DNA of 64,000 nucleotides, taken from the NCBI RefSeq assembly GCF_023028345.1, contig NZ_CP095490.1:494568-558567 (forward strand), in the 5' to 3' direction. Positions 26,731-35,173 of the stretch are shown piece by piece. This stretch comes from Halorientalis marina (GTDB taxonomy: Archaea; Halobacteriota; Halobacteria; Halobacteriales; Haloarculaceae). The notes under the pieces are model-generated. The model saw only the letters and a program-made list of their open reading frames with translations. It was not told the origin of the DNA and searched no databases. The position numbers were made by a program, and so were the translations under genes. The first letter of the stretch is position 1; every line of letters starts with the position of its first letter.

Positions 26731-27044
26731 TGCTCCGCCGTGTACTCGCCCGGGTTAGCCAGTCAACAGTTCCCGTGAAAGCGTTCGGCCAAGAGTTCGT
26801 CGACGCGCTTCCGGAGATGGCCCGAAACTTTGTCGACTACTGGGAAAATCAACGGCTCATCGCCTACTTCATCATCTACTCTGCCGCTGTCTCGATGCTG
26901 CTCGCCGGCCTCGGCGCCTATACTGATGACTACTGGCTGATGGTCGGGGTCGCAGTCGTCTATGCGGTCTCGGCACTGCCGTTCTTCTTCTGGGCCGGGC
27001 AGAAGTATCACGACGAGGAGATCGATCCCGGGGACTTGTCCTAG
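26730..27044 (+). CDS. Small two-helix membrane protein
   Basis: A 104-residue protein. A helical amphipathic N-terminus (VPVKAFGQEFVDALPEMARNF) is followed by two transmembrane segments at about 42-62 (LIAYFIIYSAAVSMLLAGLG) and 69-90 (WLMVGVAVVYAVSALPFFFW), and a short acidic tail. Translation is coupled to the preceding 69-residue protein. Could be a holin-like, conjugation or envelope protein; there is no motif to choose between these. Confidence 0.6.
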   Translation: MLRRVLARVSQSTVPVKAFGQEFVDALPEMARNFVDYWENQRLIAYFIIYSAAVSMLLAGLGAYTDDYWLMVGVAVVYAVSALPFFFWAGQKYHDEEIDPGDLS

Positions 27045-27131
27045 CGCTTTCACTCGTTTTTCTCCTCCGTGCAGACCGGCAGTTGTATTGCACGCGTACT
27101 GATAGCAGTCTCGTTCGTTCCACCTTCGACA

Positions 27132-27503
27132 ATGTCCACGAAACGCCCCGACACAGAGCAGCAGAACCCGACAGATACCAACGCACCGATCGAGCCGACG
27201 GTAGTCGATGCACTCGATCATCGAGAAGCACTCCGGACGGCTGCCGAATTCTCCCAGTCGGAACTCGCGGACGACTACTTGAAACTCGCCCGTGCGTTCG
27301 ACGCCGCAGTCTCCCTCGCTAAGCTTGACGACGATGTCAACCCCGAGATCCGCCTCGACGACGACGAACTCGTGTTGCTAGCCTTCGCCCACCATGCCAC
27401 CGCACAGCAGTTGCGCCGCGACGGCCACGACGCTGTCGCCGGCGAATTCGAGCACTTGGCGACAGCGGCCACTGACAGGTTCATCGGTCGGGTAAAATCC
27501 TGA
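27132..27503 (+). CDS. Acidic helical protein, unknown function
   Basis: Start at ATG 27132 (MSTKRPDTEQQ), since the upstream open frame is basic and unlike the rest. The 123-residue protein is helical with two similar blocks (EFSQSELADDYLKLARAFDAAVSLA and LVLLAFAHHATAQQLRRDGHDAVAGEFEHLA), perhaps a small four-helix bundle. A weak leader-like GTTTTTCTCCTCC lies at 27056. It is followed by leader copy 4 and the next gene. Confidence 0.55.
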   Translation: MSTKRPDTEQQNPTDTNAPIEPTVVDALDHREALRTAAEFSQSELADDYLKLARAFDAAVSLAKLDDDVNPEIRLDDDELVLLAFAHHATAQQLRRDGHDAVAGEFEHLATAATDRFIGRVKS

Positions 27504-27515
27504 CCGGACCGCAGC

Positions 27516-27545
27516 TTGTTTTTTGTCTCCCCGAAGGGCGGGAGA
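27516..27545 (+). promoter_or_regulatory. Leader copy 4
   Basis: TTGTTTTTTGTCTCCCC followed by GAAGGGCGGGAG; CTCCC pairs with GGGAG. The T-run may also terminate the upstream transcript. ATG 27566 lies 20 bases further. Confidence 0.5.
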
Positions 27546-27565
27546 GCAGTTCTCCCAATCAACTC

Positions 27566-28615
27566 ATGACCGATTCGCACACGTCTCTCAGTACGTTCGG
27601 AAGTACAGAAGATGACCTCGATCCAGCGCCGAAAAGCGTCGGCCGATGTGCCCAGCTGACCGACGCTCCCAATCGGACCGACGACCCCGAGTGGGAGTCG
27701 CCCGACACCGAGTGGGGCCTCCGGACCCGCCGGCCTGCGTCGTCTATTCAGACCGGTGCCGGCCACGTCCGTCCCCAGCAAGCCCGTTGGATCGTTGACG
27801 GCGATGTCGCCGCCTACGTCGAAGAATACGGCAGTGGCGAGATCTGGACCATACCAGGCACTTACGCCGGCTTCGACGAAATCGATCCGCTCGTGACTCA
27901 CGTCGACGGCTGTTGCGAGACATACGGCTACGGGATTGACGGGACCGCCTTAGAGAAAGCCCTGCGGGTACTCACCGGTGGCGGTCGGTACAGTGCTACA
28001 GACTACACTGTTCTCCCCTGTGGCCCCCATCCGTGGATTCTCACCGGGCCAGAAGGCTCGCTACTGTGCAGTTGTATGCCCGTCGACCGTCCGGAAGGAG
28101 GCGAGGGCCGACGCAGTAGCGAGATACAAGCCGGGGACACGCGACTCACTGTCGAAGAGAAAAACGACCAGATTCTCCACGGCCTCGCGCACTTCGTGCG
28201 TCTCCTCGAGGAGGCGAAGGATGTCGAGATCGAACGAGCCGAGTACCAGACTGTCCGCGGCGATGTGAAACACACTGTCCACTCGGCTGACGACGAATCG
28301 TTCAGCATGGAAGCGTCGGACCTCGCGACGCTAGGTACGCTCGCAAAGACGGCCTCCAGCGTGGAAATTGCGGATCGAGGTCGGGTCAAACCACCGAGCG
28401 GTGACCAAACTGTCTCGATCAACTGGGACGGGCCCGAACATGAGGTGGGCGAGGTCGTCGACGACCGATTCATCGCCGGCTACAAGTTCGCATGGGAGGA
28501 TCCCGACGACGCCCTCGAACAAATCGCGACCGTGCGAACGTACTGGCTGTCAGAAGGATTCTCCAGCTACCGACTCGACTTCTGGTCCGAACGGCTCGTG
28601 ACCGTTCTTCCCTAA
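27566..28615 (+). CDS. Hypothetical protein with HxxCC-type motif, unknown family
   Basis: A 349-residue acidic protein. After a disordered N-terminus (to about 60) comes a compact region with WIVDGDVAAYVEEYG, HVDGCCETYGYG and a Gly-rich stretch. A Cys pair (LCSCMP) follows near residue 170, then a helical/beta part ending YRLDFWSERLVTVLP. The Cys/His cluster may bind metal. It sits in a same-strand run with the PCNA gene and has the shared 5' leader, so a role in the accessory element's DNA metabolism is plausible, but unproven. Confidence 0.55.
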   Translation: MTDSHTSLSTFGSTEDDLDPAPKSVGRCAQLTDAPNRTDDPEWESPDTEWGLRTRRPASSIQTGAGHVRPQQARWIVDGDVAAYVEEYGSGEIWTIPGTYAGFDEIDPLVTHVDGCCETYGYGIDGTALEKALRVLTGGGRYSATDYTVLPCGPHPWILTGPEGSLLCSCMPVDRPEGGEGRRSSEIQAGDTRLTVEEKNDQILHGLAHFVRLLEEAKDVEIERAEYQTVRGDVKHTVHSADDESFSMEASDLATLGTLAKTASSVEIADRGRVKPPSGDQTVSINWDGPEHEVGEVVDDRFIAGYKFAWEDPDDALEQIATVRTYWLSEGFSSYRLDFWSERLVTVLP

Positions 28616-28632
28616 GCAGAGCGCGGCGGACA

Positions 28633-28658
28633 GTTTATTCGTCCCTGTCGGACGGAGG
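28633..28658 (+). promoter_or_regulatory. Leader copy 5, perfect hairpin
   Basis: GTTTATT, then CGTCC-CTGTC-GGACG (28640-28654), a perfect 5-base-pair hairpin, running straight into GGAGG; ATG 28665 is six bases on. The best-formed hairpin of the set. Confidence 0.55.
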
Positions 28659-28664
28659 CCATCG

Positions 28665-29525
28665 ATGTCGACAGAAGCGGATTCCGCAGACGAAGTCGAA
28701 CCGACACCCGAACAGGACACGCAGGCTCAGTCCACCGACGAATCCGAGCAGGGCGACAACTCTCCTGCCCGCGACTCTACCCCTGCCGTATTTAAGCTCA
28801 CGTCGTCGGTCAGCACGCTCCAATCCATCGTGAACGCTGTCGATCCGATCGTCGACGAGTGTCGGATAGCCGTCGACGACAGCAGGATTCGGATTCGGGC
28901 GTCCGACCCTGCACAGGTGAAAATGGTGGATCTGCAGGTCGATGCCCAGTCGTTCAAGCAGTTCGAGAGCGCGAGTGGCTCCCTCGGTGTCAAGGTCGGC
29001 CGGTTGGACGAAGTGTTGTCGGTCGTCGACGAGGATGTTGTTCAGTTCGTGCTGGACCCTCAGACGAACACGCTCCAGGTCAGTTCGAGCGAGATGACCT
29101 GTACGCTTGCGTTGATCAACCCGAAGTCGATTCGTCAGGCTCCGAACCTCCCAGATTTGGACTACCAGGCGATCTGCCGACTCGATGCAGACGACCTCGA
29201 TCTAGCAGTCACGGCCGGCAAGAAAGTCAGCGACCACCTCTACGTCGTCGTCGACGAGGACCAACCAGAACTCCGGTTCGAAGCGCGCGGCGACACCGAC
29301 AGCGTGACTTACCGACGGGAACCTGCTGATCTGGTCGCGTTTGAACCGGGGGACGCCACCTCGAAATTCGATCTCGATCACCTGAGCAGGGTCAACCGCG
29401 CGCTGCCGACCGGACCGACGCGACGCCTTCAGATCGGCAACACGATTCCGTTCGTCGTTCGTTCGCCGTTCCCCGACGCCGACGGGACTGTCCAGTACCT
29501 TCTGGCCCCGCGGACTGACGATTAG
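28665..29525 (+). CDS. Divergent second PCNA (DNA sliding clamp)
   Basis: A 286-residue protein. Residues 1-41 are an acidic, low-complexity extension absent from ordinary PCNA (about 247 residues). The rest follows the clamp fold: VNAVDPIVDECRIAV, DPAQVKMVDLQVDAQSF, SLGVKVGRLDEVLSVV, then a second domain, ending in DGTVQYLLAPR, the usual PCNA C-terminal strand. PCNA rings tether polymerase, ligase and nucleases to DNA. Haloarchaea normally have one chromosomal copy, and this one differs from the usual sequence at many places, so it is more likely a mobile-element clamp. Its leader places it with the zinc-finger, ArdC-like and GIY-YIG-like genes. It may form its own ring or compete with the host clamp. 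Confidence 0.85.
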   Translation: MSTEADSADEVEPTPEQDTQAQSTDESEQGDNSPARDSTPAVFKLTSSVSTLQSIVNAVDPIVDECRIAVDDSRIRIRASDPAQVKMVDLQVDAQSFKQFESASGSLGVKVGRLDEVLSVVDEDVVQFVLDPQTNTLQVSSSEMTCTLALINPKSIRQAPNLPDLDYQAICRLDADDLDLAVTAGKKVSDHLYVVVDEDQPELRFEARGDTDSVTYRREPADLVAFEPGDATSKFDLDHLSRVNRALPTGPTRRLQIGNTIPFVVRSPFPDADGTVQYLLAPRTDD

Positions 29526-29529
29526 CTCT

Positions 29530-29700
29530 CTATCAGGGTGTCATAGAACATTTTTCAGGGAGTCTGATTTCAGACTATCGGGAAGGAACCACCTGCTCAC
29601 TGCGTATGCGAGTCTACCGCTGTAGATTTGCCAGATTACGTTACTGTTCTCAGAGCGCTGCTGAAAAGAGAGGCTATACACAGCAGTAGCGCACTGTCTG
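29530..29700. repeat. Decayed repeat, copy 2 (IS-end-like relic)
   Basis: Begins GGGTGTCATAGAAC (29536-29549), the same end sequence as the IS at 58307-59378, then aligns with copy 1 at 8812 (CACCTGCTCA) and continues to GCTGCTGAAAAGAG near 29661. It is the wreck of an insertion sequence lying between the PCNA gene and the broken diadenylate cyclase. Confidence 0.45.
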
Positions 29701-29803
29701 ACGGATGCTGGGTGTTCCAAGATGTGGTTGTGTGTCCGGCGTTCGTCCACCTCGTAGACAGTCCCACTGCCCTGTCAGTCGGTACGCAACGAGATGAACT
29801 GTA

Positions 29804-30361
29804 TTACTCCACGGACCGCCATCGACCGCCGATCTCCTCGCGGGGATAGTCTTGATACGTACCGTCGAGAAACGTGGTGACGCGCCCGTCTTCTTCGCTG
29901 AGCGTGATGACCCACAGGACTTCTTCACGAATCGACGTTTCGAGTGCGCTCATGTGTTTCGCCCCCATCCAATCAGCGTATTCGAGTTTATCGAACGTCT
30001 CGATGTATTCGCGGGTGGGGCTGCGAACCCGAACCATCTGCTCTTGAATCGTTCCGTCCCCGGTCACGACGATAGCGCCATCTTGGCTGAACGCCACGTC
30101 TCGGGCGACCTCGGTGAACGTGTCGGGCGACTAGGTGACGAGCTGACACCACTCGATTGGCCACCTGTTGGCTCCCATCGGATCGGTGTACGTATCGAAA
30201 TTGGTTTCGGAAACGATCATCAAGTACAGACTCGGGCCACTCACGTACTGTTCGCCCCACTGGTCGAATCCCAAGCTCAACGACTCAGCAGTGTACCTGA
30301 TCTGATCCATCAGCTCCTGACTGGTCGCATACCTGCTCAAAACACGGTCGAGTTCTTCCAT
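29804..30361 (-). pseudogene. Diadenylate cyclase (DisA_N/DacZ-like) interrupted by one in-frame TAG
   Basis: Read from 30361 to 29804 the frame is continuous except for one TAG at 30131-30133 (about codon 77 of 186). Before the stop: LSLGFDQWGEQYVSGPSLY and SDPMGANRWPIE-like residues (here DPMGANRWPIE). After it: DVAFSQDGAIVV with the DGA catalytic motif, then YADWMGAKHMSALETS, the archaeal counterpart of the RHR motif with Lys in place of the first Arg. This is the archaeal DacZ-type enzyme that makes c-di-AMP from two ATP. A single base change (for example GAG to TAG) explains the break. Decayed repeats flank it on both sides. DacZ is reported essential in Haloferax volcanii, so an intact copy elsewhere in the genome is expected. 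Confidence 0.75.
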
Positions 30362-30504
30362 GCTGGCCCGTGACCTGATATGGTTTGTACGTGGTTAAGT
30401 ACTGTCTCGGCGTGAGGTGGTGGCTGTGGCAGTTCTATACCGATGACTCGCTACAGTCGAACTGATTTCTGCCGTATTGAACCGCTTTTTTAATGCCACA
30501 GACG

Positions 30505-30576
30505 CGCACTCTATTCAGCAGCGCCTTCGCTAACTACTTGATTTCTGTCAGTAACGGCGTGACCGGTACAGAGAGT
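30505..30576 (+). repeat. Decayed repeat carrying CTCTATTCAGCA (copy 2)
   Basis: Aligns with the reverse complement of 17131-17202; shared CTCTATTCAGCA, CTGTCAGTAAC and CGTGACC. The rest of the 30362-30784 spacer has no supported gene. Confidence 0.45.
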
Positions 30577-30784
30577 GGATTCAGCAAACTACTCTCCGAG
30601 AGTTCGCCGTCCAATCGGCCTACAATCAACACGGGTGTCCCAACCCCCAGTCGTGGTAAGAGAATGAAGACATCAGTAGCTGGGTGTATATTCCGAACTC
30701 GGACATTGAGGGCCCGTTTGAACAGCAAGTACAGCGTATTGCGGCGCCCCTCCGGTTTTAGTATTCCCTAACCGATTAGTATGT

Positions 30785-31501
30785 ATGAGCGTAACACACC
30801 GAATCCTCATCCCGTTCGAACTACCGGATGCCGACGAGGTACCACCGGTGTTGGTCGACACGCTCGTGACGATGGAGGTGGTCTTGCTTGGCCACTACGG
30901 ACTGCCGGAGCAGACGCCGCCCTCCGTCGCCCGCGACCAGTTCGAGGACGATGCTCGAACAGAACTCGACGGTATCGCCCGACGATTCGAGGAGACAGGA
31001 GTCTCGGTGGCCACTCGGCTCGTGTTTGGGAAAGCTCGTGAGAAGACGATTAATCGCGTCGCACTGGAGGAGAACTGCGACGTGATTCTCACGCCTGGCG
31101 ACGCTGACGCAATCGCAGAGGTGCTCGTGCCCCTCCGTGGTGAGGCGAACTTCGACCGCATCCTCTCGTTCGTCGGGGAGTTACTGACCGCGACTGGGGC
31201 ATCCGTCACGCTGTTTCATACGGGTGAAGAGTCCGACCGGCTCCCAGGCGAGAAGATCCTCGCGGACGCGACAGACCGTCTCATCGAGGCTGGTGTCGAA
31301 CCCGACCGCATCAGCCAGCAACTGTCGGTAGAAGACGACGTCGAACGGAGTATTGTCGACCTCGGGGACACGTTCGACCTACTCGTACTGGGCGAAACGG
31401 AGCCTTCGCTCCGCGACCGAATCTTTGGGAATCGCCCGGCACAAGTGACCGCCGGCACGGACGATCCGGCCTTCGTCGTTCGAAACGTCGAACAACCGTA
31501 A
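30785..31501 (+). CDS. Tandem universal stress protein (UspA)
   Basis: A 238-residue protein with two UspA-like halves. The first has RILIPFELPDADEV and ENCDVILTPG; the second has FDRILSFVGELLTATGASVTLFHTG and FDLLVLGETEPSLRDRIFG. The GxxGS(S/T)-type ATP loop is not clear, so nucleotide binding is uncertain. It is the first gene of a plus-strand set UspA-APC-RCK channel and is paralogous to the UspA at 38548-39252 (both contain VPLRG..N.DRILS and GETEPSL.DRI). Such proteins often modulate the transporter or channel encoded beside them. Confidence 0.85.
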   Translation: MSVTHRILIPFELPDADEVPPVLVDTLVTMEVVLLGHYGLPEQTPPSVARDQFEDDARTELDGIARRFEETGVSVATRLVFGKAREKTINRVALEENCDVILTPGDADAIAEVLVPLRGEANFDRILSFVGELLTATGASVTLFHTGEESDRLPGEKILADATDRLIEAGVEPDRISQQLSVEDDVERSIVDLGDTFDLLVLGETEPSLRDRIFGNRPAQVTAGTDDPAFVVRNVEQP

Positions 31502-31586
31502 TTCATCAATCGATGTCGTGGAACCAATCCCACTCCGAGATTCGGAAACGGCCAACCCACTCGGGTGATGCAGAGGTGGTCAGCGG

Positions 31587-32951
31587 ATGAAGGACGATCT
31601 CGAACGCGACCTCGGCCTGTACGCGACGGTTACGATTAGCATGGGCGCGATGATCGGCAGCGGCATCTTCGTACTGCCGGCGCTTGGTTTGAAGAAGGCT
31701 GGACCAGCAGTGATCCTCGCGTACATCCTCGCCGGACTGGTTGTGCTGCCGGCGGCACTGTCGAAAGCCGAGATGGCGACGGCAATGCCCGAGTCCGGCG
31801 GCACGTACCTCTACATTGACCGGGCGATGGGCCCACTGGCCGGCACGGTCGCGGGAATCGGCGCGTGGTTCTCACTGGTATTCAAAAGCTCGTTCGCGCT
31901 GGTCGGGCTGGGAGCGTACTTGCTCCTTCTGGTCCCGGTGTCGGGCAGGTTAGTGAAGGCCGTCGCGCTGGGGCTGGCTACGCTGATCATTGGGCTCAAC
32001 ATCGTCGGCACCGAACAGAGCGGCAAGGCCCAGTCGATCATCGTTACCGCCGTCGTGGTTGCGCTGGCGGCGTACGTGCTCAACGCCGGCGTTGCAGTCG
32101 ACACCACCCGATTCGACGGATTCGCGGCGAAAGGTGCTGGTGGCATCGTCACCGCGGCGGCGTTCGTGTTCGTCTCCTACGCGGGCGTGACCAAAATTGC
32201 CAGTGTCGCCGAGGAAATCGAAAATCCCGACCGAAATCTGCCGCTAGGGATCCTCATCTCGATGGGCGTGATGATGGTCCTGTACACACTCGTGGTCGCG
32301 GCCGTCGTCGGGCTGAATGATCCGAACGTGTTATCCACGAGCGGGCCAGGCGACGGTCCGTCGTTGACGCCGATGGCCGACGGCGCCAGCCAACTCCTCG
32401 GGGGGGTCGGCATCGTTGTCATCGCGGTGGTCGCGATCCTGGCGCTGACCAGTATGGCCAACGCCGGCGTGCTGGCGTCTTCGCGGTTCCCGCTGGCGAT
32501 GAGCCGGGACTCGCTGGCACCCAAGGGACTCGCCCGGGTCAGCGAGCGATTCCAGACCCCCCGGAACGCGATCGTGGTGACCGGCGTTCTGCTGCTCGCG
32601 CTGATTGCGTTCGTCCCGGTGGTTGAGCTGGCGAAGTTGGCCAGCGCATTCCAGATTCTCGTGTTCTCGATCGTCAACGTCGCCCTAATCGTGTTCCGGA
32701 CCAGCGGCGTCGAATCCTATCAGCCGTCGTTTCGGTCGCCAGGCTACCCGTTCGTCCAGCTCCTCGGCGTGGTCGGCGGTTTCGCGCTACTCACCCAGAT
32801 GGGGACGCTTCCAATCCTCGGAGCGGCTGGCATCATCGTCGGCGGGGTTGCGTGGTACCTCGTCTACGGTCGGAACCGGACGGACCGCGAGGGTGTGCTG
32901 GGCGTCATCCTCGCCCGACGACGCGATGAGGAATCGGTGACATCCGATTGA
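31587..32951 (+). CDS. APC-superfamily amino-acid/cation transporter
   Basis: A 454-residue membrane protein with about twelve hydrophobic helices. It begins with the APC signature (TVTISMGAMIGSGIFVLPAL, helix 1 with the GSGI break), and has AEMATAMPESGGTYLYIDRA after helix 2 and FVSYAGVTKIASVAEEIENPDRNLP at helices 6-7. It would take up amino acids or related amines across the cytoplasmic membrane. It lies between UspA and an RCK channel. A paralogue with its own UspA tail is encoded on the opposite strand at 36108. Confidence 0.9.
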   Translation: MKDDLERDLGLYATVTISMGAMIGSGIFVLPALGLKKAGPAVILAYILAGLVVLPAALSKAEMATAMPESGGTYLYIDRAMGPLAGTVAGIGAWFSLVFKSSFALVGLGAYLLLLVPVSGRLVKAVALGLATLIIGLNIVGTEQSGKAQSIIVTAVVVALAAYVLNAGVAVDTTRFDGFAAKGAGGIVTAAAFVFVSYAGVTKIASVAEEIENPDRNLPLGILISMGVMMVLYTLVVAAVVGLNDPNVLSTSGPGDGPSLTPMADGASQLLGGVGIVVIAVVAILALTSMANAGVLASSRFPLAMSRDSLAPKGLARVSERFQTPRNAIVVTGVLLLALIAFVPVVELAKLASAFQILVFSIVNVALIVFRTSGVESYQPSFRSPGYPFVQLLGVVGGFALLTQMGTLPILGAAGIIVGGVAWYLVYGRNRTDREGVLGVILARRRDEESVTSD

Positions 32952-33073
32952 GTCGATGGCTGTACAATCTCCCTGACAAGATCAATTAAAACTTGAACAC
33001 GGCCCAGCACTGACGGCGTGCGGCGACGACTGTATCGGGATGGTTTAACAATCCGAGGGTAATTTCCGTACGT

Positions 33074-34708
33074 ATGGACAAGTGGCAGCGCCGCACCGTC
33101 TACTATTCGGTCTTCTTGATTGGCTCGATGCTCGTGTTTGCGGTGCTTTATCAGAACGGGATGCGGATCTACGAGGGAGAACCTAGGACGTTCCTCCACT
33201 CCCTGCAAGTCGTCGTCGAGACGTTCACGACGACGGGGTTCGGCTCGGATTCCCCCTGGATCAGCCCGGAGATGAACGTGCTCGTGATCGTCATGGACCT
33301 CTTCGGGACGCTGCTCATCTTCATGGCCTTTCCTGTCCTCGCGTTTCCGCTACTCGAGGAGATTCTCTCGACAACTGTTCCCAAAACTGTCGACGGCGAC
33401 CTCGACGATCACGTGGTGATCTGCACGTACACGCCCCGTGCCGACGTGCTCATCGACGAACTGGAGTCCTGGGATGTCGACTACGTCATCGTGGAACCGG
33501 ACCGTGAACAGGCGACTGAACTGTACGAGGACGACTACCGTGTCATCCGAGCGGACCCGGAGTCGGCGTCAGGGCTCGAAGGGGCGAATCTCGCTGCCGC
33601 GAGGGCGCTCGTCGCCGACGTGTCGGATCAGGTCGACGCGAGCATCGTGCTCACCGCCCAGGAGGTTGCCGAAGATGTCCTGACACTCAGCGTCGTCGAA
33701 GAGCCTGACCGGGCAGCCTACCACCGTCTCGCCGGCGCCGACGAGGTGCTCTCCCCGCGCCCGCTGCTCGGCCAGAGTCTCGCCTCGAAGGTGACAACGT
33801 CGGTCACGAGCGAACTGGAAGAGGTAGTGGAGATCGACGACGACTTCGAGATCGCCGAGTTTCCGATCCACCGCGGGAGTCAGCTCGTCGGGAAGACACT
33901 CGCGGAGAGCGGTATCCGTGAACAGGCCGGTGTCAACGTTATCGGGGCCTGGTTCCGCGGCGAGTTCGAGACGCCACCGGACCCCGACGCGACGCTGGCC
34001 AACGGCACGGTGTTGCTGGCCACCGGTCGCGAAGCCCAGCTCGAACAACTCAAGGACCTCACACGGTCGGGGATGCGACGGCTGGATCGGGGTGACACGA
34101 TCGTCGTCGGACACGGAGAGGTCGGTCGAACCGTCACTGACGCGCTCACCGATGCCGGAGTGCGGTACACCGTCGTCGACCAGACTGATTTGGAGGGTGT
34201 CGACGTGGTAGGGGACGCAAGCGATCCCGAGACGCTTCGAGAGGCGGGTATCGATGACGCCAGTGTAGTTATTCTGGCACTCCCCGACGACACGACAGCG
34301 GAGTTTACCGCCCTCGTGGCGCGGGACTCGAGTGCCGACGTGGAGATCATCGCTCGGGTCGAGGAGTCACAGAGCATCCCGAAGATGTACCAGGCTGGTG
34401 CGGACTACGTACTGGCACTCGCGAACATCACCGGTCGAATGCTGGCCTCGCAGATACTAGAAGAGGAGGACGTTCTCTCGATGGACCAGAACGTGGAGGT
34501 CGTCCGGACAAACGCACCCCAGCTTGTCGGAAAGACGCTCGGAGAGACACGCGTCCGGTCGGAGTCAGGCTGTACTGTCGTCGGGATAGAGCGTGACGGA
34601 ACGGTAGTCTCCGACATCGGTCCGGAGGTCCGCATCGAAGACGGGGACGAGCTCATCATTGCCGGGACCGACGATGGGGTCCAACGATTCACCGAGCTGT
34701 ACACGTGA
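33074..34708 (+). CDS. Two-helix potassium channel with double RCK (TrkA-N/TrkA-C) region
   Basis: A 544-residue protein. Transmembrane helix 1 is at about 7-27. A pore segment VETFTTTGFGSD follows (about 48-59), where TTTGFG is the selectivity filter, then helix 2 (VLVIVMDLFGTLLIFMAFPVLAFP). Two RCK units come next: the first from HVVICTYTPRADVLIDEL with an RCK_C (EIAEFPIHRGSQLVGKTL), the second from IVVGHGEVGRTVTDAL (Rossmann GxGxxG) with another RCK_C at the end (VVRTNAPQLVGKTLGETRV). It conducts K+ gated by ligands at the RCK domains. RCK_C domains are known c-di-AMP receptors in bacteria. A paralogue lies at 39740-41425. Confidence 0.9.
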   Translation: MDKWQRRTVYYSVFLIGSMLVFAVLYQNGMRIYEGEPRTFLHSLQVVVETFTTTGFGSDSPWISPEMNVLVIVMDLFGTLLIFMAFPVLAFPLLEEILSTTVPKTVDGDLDDHVVICTYTPRADVLIDELESWDVDYVIVEPDREQATELYEDDYRVIRADPESASGLEGANLAAARALVADVSDQVDASIVLTAQEVAEDVLTLSVVEEPDRAAYHRLAGADEVLSPRPLLGQSLASKVTTSVTSELEEVVEIDDDFEIAEFPIHRGSQLVGKTLAESGIREQAGVNVIGAWFRGEFETPPDPDATLANGTVLLATGREAQLEQLKDLTRSGMRRLDRGDTIVVGHGEVGRTVTDALTDAGVRYTVVDQTDLEGVDVVGDASDPETLREAGIDDASVVILALPDDTTAEFTALVARDSSADVEIIARVEESQSIPKMYQAGADYVLALANITGRMLASQILEEEDVLSMDQNVEVVRTNAPQLVGKTLGETRVRSESGCTVVGIERDGTVVSDIGPEVRIEDGDELIIAGTDDGVQRFTELYT

Positions 34709-34743
34709 GGGAAAAACCTGGATACGCCCGTTATTACGTGGAA

Positions 34744-35100
34744 ATGAGCGTTCAAAAACATATTCCGAGAGCGGTACTCGGAATAATCGGAGGGGGCACA
34801 CTCATAGTCGGTGTCGCTACCTCGGTCCTGTTCTTTAGCTCAGTCGAGCAGAATTACTCCGAACCGTGGCTCATTCTCAGCGGAGTGTGTAGCCTCGGAT
34901 ATGCGGCTGGCGGGATTATATATCGACATCGGAACCGACGGGCAGCCCTGGGATTCGTAGCCGGAATGGTTGGGTGGGCAACGGTCTTCCTTGGGGTCGC
35001 GACACTGAACCGAGGCATCATCGGAAGTAGCCTCGTCTCGTTGGTCCCGGCGGGATTGATGTTGTTGGGTGTGTGGTACTACGATCCTGACACGCGGTAA
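34744..35100 (+). CDS. Small four-helix membrane protein
   Basis: Start at ATG 34744 (MSVQKHIPRAVLG) rather than the in-frame GTG 39 bases upstream. The 118-residue protein has four hydrophobic segments (LGIIGGGTLIVGVATSVLFF, WLILSGVCSLGYAAGGIIY, ALGFVAGMVGWATVFLGVA, SLVSLVPAGLMLLGVWYY). It follows the channel by 35 bases and could belong to its operon. Family unknown. Confidence 0.6.
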   Translation: MSVQKHIPRAVLGIIGGGTLIVGVATSVLFFSSVEQNYSEPWLILSGVCSLGYAAGGIIYRHRNRRAALGFVAGMVGWATVFLGVATLNRGIIGSSLVSLVPAGLMLLGVWYYDPDTR

Positions 35101-35173
35101 AAATACGAACCGAAAGGTCATCGGCACCGGGGACGTATATCTGCACATCTCCATCGCTTGACCACAAACTGCA

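Noticed and set aside
29804..30361. TAG in the cyclase read as pyrrolysine or another recoded residue
   Set aside because: No pyrrolysine genes or downstream signal are visible and a simple point mutation explains it; the neighbourhood is rich in decayed DNA.
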